A DNA stretch of 64,000 nucleotides from Aquanectria penicillioides (Eukaryota; Ascomycota; Sordariomycetes; Hypocreales; Nectriaceae). Of this stretch, positions 58,963 through 64,000 are shown piece after piece. Location of the stretch: positions 5,580,001 to 5,644,000 of the forward strand of contig PYIU01000003.1 of the NCBI GenBank assembly GCA_003415625.1, read 5' to 3'. The translations under genes were made by a program, and so were the position numbers. Below the pieces are notes generated by a model. The model was given only the letters and a program-made list of their open reading frames with translations, was not told where the DNA came from and did no database searches. The first letter of the stretch is position 1; the number at the start of each line of letters is the position of its first letter.

Positions 58963-60900
58963 ATGGAGTGCCCTGAGCAAGACGCCGATATGGGACGCTC
59001 CATAGGCGATCCCATGGATATTGCCGACGATGGCCAAGACGAATACGGCCCTTCGAACCCAGATCCGTCCCGCATCGCTCCCTGTGCCGCCCTCCTGCCT
59101 ATCCGCGACGGCTGCTCCTCTCGCCCTGATCAACATCATGACGCACAAGAATCCGATGACGAGTTCGCCACCATCATGGCCTCGTCCATGGTAACGGGGC
59201 TTCTCAACACTACCTCAAATCCTGTCTCTCCGGGCTCATCCAGCCCGCCCCGCGACCAGTCCAAGAGCGCCGACTTCGTTCCCCCCACGAGACCAAGCAG
59301 CACCCCGTTTCCCCACCCAGATCATCGGCACTCGAAGCCATGCTGCTTGGACGACTCCAGATACGCTGGTGACTGGCTGCCGTCCCCGGGCTCCAGCACC
59401 ATCTGCGACGATGACCTACACCTGCTCCCTCCGCCGATAACAGACTTCAACCGTTTGCCCATCGAGGTCCACGAGGCTATCTTGGACCATCTGTTCGGCT
59501 ACCGTGTCTCGACCACCTCACGAAGTGCCATGAGCGTTTCCTGCGTTACAAAGAGTTGGGGTACCGCCCTGCGGCATTCCCGGCGGAAGGAGCTCACGGA
59601 GCTTGCCAGGGTCAGCGAGATCTGGCGAGTGCTAGTTCAGCAGCGACTATATCGTCATGTCAAACTCAAGGCCACGATGGACTGCCTCGAGGATGCCATG
59701 TACCATTTCATACAGCACGACCACCTCCAGCCATACGTCAAACATATCGAGATCTGGTTCCCCGTATTCCAGCCCACATACGGCCCCGTAGCCCTGTCAA
59801 ACACCCTATCTCTCCCGACCGTCACCATGGAAGGGTTAACAAACGCAACCTATACCTTACCCGGTAACAACTGCACCCTAGAGGAAGTATTCAAATTCAT
59901 AGCCCATGCTCTACCGCAGGCAAGGGTATTAACGCTCGAAGGTGGAGAACGACGAAAGGCTCCTCGAGTCCTACACTTCCATGACCAACGATCTGACCCA
60001 ACCTTCCACAAGGCCCTTCCGGTGATTGATTCGATCCAGACGCTAGTGACCCGCGGGCAATGGAATCTCACGAGGGATGACCAGGACTTTTCCACTATTC
60101 TCGACGCCTTCCCGAGCCTCACTGAATGGCAAAGCTCGTACAGCAAGCCCAAATCTAAAAGTTACATCACCATGTCCGAATACCTCCCCAATCTTCCACG
60201 TCATATCACCAATCTCAGTCTTTGTCTGGAGAGTGATTATCGACGAGAAGGTGTCATGCCTGCCTTCTATTCCAAGGTTGTCCAAAAGACGCACATCTGC
60301 GTTCGCATGGCAGAAGCACTTCCCACTATCGAGCACTTCGCCTATACCGGCCGGGTTTGCCACCACTTTTTCGAAATGGCGATGCGATCTGCGGATCCAC
60401 GAACATCGAGGCTCAAGTCAATCGATCTAACAGTCAAAAATTGCTGTCGACACAACGTAAGCTTCCATGAATCAGGTTCTGGTATCCAGGATATGGGTTT
60501 CATCGATGCGTTTGAAAAGCTCGTGATTTCCGGCATTCGGTCGTTGGAAAAGTTCAAGGAGGTGACATACCTGAGGATTCGCTTTGTAGACCTGGGTATG
60601 TATTCTGATCCATCCATCCAGAGCTCGGCTAATTCGGAACCAGATTCTATACTGCCACCACTCAACCCATTTTTCCTTATCCGTAACGACGTGTGCTCGG
60701 GCGTATGGAGTGACAGGATCTTGACGGAAATGGCTCGAGTACGGCCTAACGCATCATTTACAGAACTAAGCGAATCATTTGACATCGTCTATAACAAGGA
60801 TGGTAGGATGGTCATAGCACCCGAACATCCACGAACTCGCATTACATCACTGAAGCTGGCGAACTATCGCTCTCTTGCGGCAGGAATCACCATGCAATAA
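58963..60900 (+). CDS. F-box domain protein of unknown target
   Basis: Intronless gene of 645 aa from the ATG at 58963 (the frame extends upstream only with TTG). The first 160 residues are Asp/Ser/Pro-rich and likely disordered. A degenerate F-box starts near residue 161 (FNRLPIEVHEAILDHLFGYR) and continues through the ELARVSEIWRVLVQQRLYRHV segment that commonly follows fungal F-boxes. The rest has leucine-rich-repeat-like strand/helix spacing (HITNLSLCLESD, SLEKFKEVTYLRIRFVDLG) and ends at GITMQ. F-box proteins recruit substrates to SCF ubiquitin ligases through Skp1. The substrate is unknown. Conserved intact length and lack of introns argue for a real gene. Confidence 0.86.
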   Translation: MECPEQDADMGRSIGDPMDIADDGQDEYGPSNPDPSRIAPCAALLPIRDGCSSRPDQHHDAQESDDEFATIMASSMVTGLLNTTSNPVSPGSSSPPRDQSKSADFVPPTRPSSTPFPHPDHRHSKPCCLDDSRYAGDWLPSPGSSTICDDDLHLLPPPITDFNRLPIEVHEAILDHLFGYRVSTTSRSAMSVSCVTKSWGTALRHSRRKELTELARVSEIWRVLVQQRLYRHVKLKATMDCLEDAMYHFIQHDHLQPYVKHIEIWFPVFQPTYGPVALSNTLSLPTVTMEGLTNATYTLPGNNCTLEEVFKFIAHALPQARVLTLEGGERRKAPRVLHFHDQRSDPTFHKALPVIDSIQTLVTRGQWNLTRDDQDFSTILDAFPSLTEWQSSYSKPKSKSYITMSEYLPNLPRHITNLSLCLESDYRREGVMPAFYSKVVQKTHICVRMAEALPTIEHFAYTGRVCHHFFEMAMRSADPRTSRLKSIDLTVKNCCRHNVSFHESGSGIQDMGFIDAFEKLVISGIRSLEKFKEVTYLRIRFVDLGMYSDPSIQSSANSEPDSILPPLNPFFLIRNDVCSGVWSDRILTEMARVRPNASFTELSESFDIVYNKDGRMVIAPEHPRTRITSLKLANYRSLAAGITMQ

Positions 60901-61433
60901 GCGGAGTTGCACCCTTGGGGCCCAGGCTCCAGCTTGAACGAACAAAAAGGAGATGAGTTTGATCAGATTATGATTTTTTTTTTCTTCAAGGCGTTCAAAG
61001 GAATTGGTACAAGACGGCTGGCGATACAGCATACCATTGCTGATAATATGAGTTACATACCCAGGTACTAGGCGGGATGGAATGTTTGCAGGGAGTTTGG
61101 GGGTTTGCATGGATACATGGATTTTGAAGCAATGCAGGGTACGATGAATTTGCTTGGGGACAGTTACCCTAGACTATGAGTTAGGGAGAAACCAAGGTAG
61201 TTGGAAGGGAGCCAAGACCGCTAGATACCCTCCATGATATTTGCGATTTGAAATAATAATATTCGGTTCGAAACTCATTTTCACGCTGGTTATGTCACTT
61301 CTAAAGTCAGATGCGTGATTAGTGAAAATTGTTTCATTAGGTTGCACACTAGGTTAAATGTGATGGTGTCATTAGCTTACACCAATACCTTCCAAGCCCA
61401 AAACGTATCTAAGCTGTTATTAAAACCCTATTC
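60901..61433. other. Intergenic between convergent genes
   Basis: Over 500 bp holding the 3' UTRs of the F-box gene (plus) and the PIG-M gene (minus). AT-rich toward 61250. No gene recognised. Confidence 0.6.
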
Positions 61434-62837
61434 CTATTCCACATGTAACTTTATCGCGGAAGAATCCGACCGGGGAAATTGGGCTCCATCGCTGATTATA
61501 ATGCCAAGTATCCAACAGTTCACGAGGAAGAAGCCAAGCGAGGCGAGCCAAAGCCCTGGGAGGAATGTGCTAATGCCGAGGAACTCGAGCTGGTAGGCTT
61601 GTTGCAACCAGGCGGCCTGGGACACGATCCACAGGAGCAAGGCTGAAATACCAAGTTTAGGGTTGCGCAACAATGATGAGTAAGGGAGGAAGAGTGGGAG
61701 GAAGACCATGTACCAAAGGAAGTACTAGGGTATATATGTTAGCACTCGAGGATACCCAAGGAACAGAAATTATGAAGCTGAAGTACCTGGGAAGTGCAGA
61801 CTTTGTTGAAGGTTACAAAGGCGAAAGTTTGCGCCATCATTGAGGTTGCAAGATCTCGTTTGGCGAGCCCCAGAGGGATGAGAACGCACGAGAGGAGCAA
61901 CTGCGGGAGGAAAGCCAGAGACTCGATGCGGAGTGACGATGCTGAAGGAACAGCAGAAACAAGGTAGAGAAGAGTGTTGTAGGGAGAGAAGTTGTGGCGA
62001 TGGTCGATGCGGGTGACGTGGTGGAAGTAGGTATGGACGAGGAATGGTGTTCCGTAGCTAAAGGGCTTGTGTGAGCTGATACAGTGCTAAAGATCACAGA
62101 GAAGCAAACCAAGAGAGGCCATTGATAACTCACATCGTGTACATGAGAAGGTTGAGTCCCATGAAGGTAGCGAGGCTGATGACCGCGAGCCTGATTCGCT
62201 CAGGGGATGAGAACCTCAGAACGACTTCAATTGACGACGAAGCCTGCTTGGAGTGGGCAGGTTTGCCGAGGCGCTCAGCATCCATCCACCATACGATGGC
62301 TGGCGCATAAATGAACGGGTAGATTTTGAAATGAACGGAGAGGCCGAGGATGACGGCAGCCAGACTGATTCTCCTCCGCTCGACAGCCCACAGCAGGCCC
62401 ATGGTTAAGACGCCCAACAATCCCTCGGAGCTTCCACGCGTGCTGATAGTCGCAACCATGGGGTTCCAGAGCCAAATAGCTGCAAAGGCTCCGGTCCTGG
62501 TCTCCGAAATGCCCCGCCGGCGCAACACACGCACCATGAGCCATCCTGCGAGGAGGTCCGCTGCCGCGAAGACCAGCTTCCCGAAGGCGGCAAAGCGGAC
62601 CGTTGGAAGTAGCAGCCAAGCAAGCAGGGGCGTGTAGCGGTAGGTGTCTCGGGCGTAAGGTGAGTCACCGGCAGCGAGGAATCGTGATGCGTCAGTGAAG
62701 ACAAGGTAGTCAATGTCAGTGTACTTGAGGGCTGAATGGGCATCCTGCCAGAGGCCATAGACGAGGAGGACGAGACGGAGGATGGTGGCGATGAGGAAGA
62801 GTGGAGCTGGGCTCAGGAGAACCGACAAGGACGCCAT
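61434..62837 (-). CDS. GPI14: GPI mannosyltransferase 1 (PIG-M / Gpi14), GT50 family
   Basis: Three exons: 62837-62134, 62057-61787 and 61724-61434; introns 76 and 62 bp; 1266 bp, 421 aa. The enzyme adds the first alpha-1,4-mannose from dolichol-phosphate mannose to the GPI core on the ER luminal side. The luminal DxD-type motif is visible in YTDIDYLVFTDASRFL (about residues 39-54), and family blocks DSPYARDTYRYTPLLAWLL, WNPMVATISTRGSSEG and HFKIYPFIYAPAI follow. Exon 2 carries HTYFHHVTRIDHRHNFSPYN. The protein has eight or more hydrophobic helices and a normal length. Divergent from TRAX across about 490 bp. Confidence 0.96.
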
Positions 62838-63330
62838 GATAGATCAAGGGCCGAGGCGAGGCTCGAGGCGGGGCCTTGCAGAAGTGAGAGGGCGATGAGT
62901 GATGTTGTTGATGAGGACAGCTTGGCGAGATTTGATGAGATGAGCCTCAGGTATTCCGGCACGAGAATGATTGCTTGAGCAGACCGGTGCTCATGACTTG
63001 GGAACAGAGACTTCTCTTTTCCTTCATTTATCGGTTCCCCTTCAGCTTAAAAGCGCATTCTGCCGTTCAATGTCGTCGGCTTAGACCAGGGAGCTTGGCT
63101 GACAATCTTTGGGAGAGAGGTTCCAAATTTGGCACAGCGCGACACGACACAACACCACAACGGGAACTAGACTAACAATTTTCCTTTTCAGCCACTCATC
63201 CCTGCACACACTAGACTAAGAAACTGGACCCGCCAAACTTTCACCAACCTCAACCAGCATCATCGGCTGGAAAAGCTGGGAAGGATATTCTTATCACAAC
63301 AGAACTGGCGACCATAAAATAGCGCGCAAA
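62838..63330. promoter_or_regulatory. Shared promoter region of PIG-M and TRAX genes
   Basis: 493 bp between two head-to-head housekeeping genes. No canonical TATA element stands out; a short CGACACGACACAACACCAC stretch lies near 63138. Bidirectional promoter activity is inferred from orientation only. Confidence 0.5.
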
Positions 63331-64000
63331 ATGACCAGCGGCGTTAAGAGAGACCGCGACGGCAATGCGCGAGCCAAAGCGCAGCAGCCTGATCAGCCCC
63401 GTGGCAGGTTCCATGACATGTTTGACGGATTCCGCAGTGAGCTGGATGAGCATCATGATCGACGCGAAAGGATTATCAAGGCTTCGCGTGATGTGACGGC
63501 CCAGAGCAAGAAGATGTGAGTCGTCATCCAACTTTGCGCTATGAATGAGCGCAGCTAACTTGACTGAAGTATTTTTACATTACAGCGGTAAGCTTCCCTT
63601 CATCCAGGCTAGATGTGAGATGCCTGCCCACACGGTTACTCACTCACGTTTCCCTAGAGTCAAGCAATTAAACAAAGACTACCCTCCTCACATACAAAAG
63701 GACGTCGACACCCGTCTAGAGGAAATCACAAAGCTCCTAAACGGCGTCACCGCCGACCTTCAGTCCATCAATCGCTACCGCTACACCTCGCCTCTGCGCT
63801 GCCTGGAAGAGTTCATCGAAGCTTTGTCTTTCGCGCACTACCTGCGCCACCAGACGCTCATCACACCCGAGGAGGTGCAGGAAGCATTGCCTGTGAACAT
63901 TTCCCTCACGTCTCACGATTACCTGTATGGCATTTTTGACCTCTTTGGAGAGCTGATGCGCTTCGCGACCGTGACGACTGCGCAGACGGGCGAGCTGGTG
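63331..64000 (+). CDS. Translin-associated factor X (TRAX) homologue, 5' part only
   Basis: Three exons are visible: 63331-63515, 63570-63587 (an 18-nt micro-exon) and 63658 running off the window end. The introns are 54 and 70 bp. The micro-exon is required to keep the frame and to supply the conserved segment SKKIIFTLQR that continues into VKQLNKDYPPHIQKDV. The protein starts with a hydrophilic tail of about 28 residues, then FHDMFDGFRSELDEHHDRRE, the characteristic TRAX/translin opening. Later blocks are YRYTSPLRCLEEFIEALSFA and SHDYLYGIFDLFGELMRFAT. TRAX pairs with translin to form the C3PO RNase; in Neurospora it acts in pre-tRNA and small-RNA processing. The catalytic acidic residues of TRAX would lie partly beyond the window end. 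Confidence 0.93.

Overview
The window is nuclear DNA of a filamentous ascomycete. It carries short GT-AG introns (about 50-105 bp) with CTAAC/CTGA-like branch sites, widely spaced single-copy genes, a Zn(II)2Cys6 regulator, an MFS monocarboxylate porter, a secreted S8 protease and fungal-type housekeeping genes (UTP4, ERG9, NPT1, PIG-M). Gene structure and protein style suggest Sordariomycetes, probably Hypocreales. The lineage is an inference that cannot be proven here. I see no tRNA, rRNA, transposase, reverse transcriptase, virus or CRISPR.

Layout. 1.7-9.7 kb: UTP4 (ribosome biogenesis, minus strand) is divergent from nicotinate phosphoribosyltransferase (plus strand), followed by an Osm1-type fumarate reductase (minus) whose last 40 codons are out of frame. 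11.2-12.2 kb: a GPR1/FUN34/YaaH acetate-transporter-family gene (minus) with an (AT)14 repeat and a long purine/pyrimidine-skewed upstream region. 12.2-21.3 kb: a 9-kb block with no convincing gene. 21.3-31.1 kb: an accessory-looking island containing a Cps1-like GT2 synthase (minus), an MFS monocarboxylate transporter, a six-exon Zn2Cys6 factor and a secreted intradiol dioxygenase. The last three are co-oriented and could form a small aromatic-catabolism or metabolite module.

31.4-42.6 kb: the Nbs1/nibrin homologue (DNA double-strand-break repair) lies tail-to-tail with a membrane-anchored cytochrome b5-domain protein that carries a one-base frameshift. An unrecognised 745-aa serine/proline-rich coiled-coil protein and a DnaJ/DnaJ-X cochaperone (minus) follow. 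46.4-52.8 kb: squalene synthase ERG9, a decayed copy of a fungal hypothetical family, and a secreted subtilisin-like protease (minus). 52.8-58.9 kb: a second gene-poor block. 58.9-64 kb: an F-box protein, the PIG-M/GPI14 mannosyltransferase (minus), and, divergent from it, the 5' part of a TRAX (translin-associated factor X) gene with an 18-nt micro-exon, cut by the window end.

Exon boundaries were read by hand from splice consensus, reading-frame continuity and protein conservation. In the multi-exon models described as intact, the exon sums divide by three. Two otherwise well-conserved genes (fumarate reductase, cytochrome b5) are each broken by a single missing base beside a C or G run, so the assembly may contain homopolymer errors. 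The strongest leads are those two frameshifts, the decayed gene beside a cluster of poly-C tracts, the 21-31 kb island, the TRAX micro-exon and the repeated FFYA motif in the 745-aa protein.
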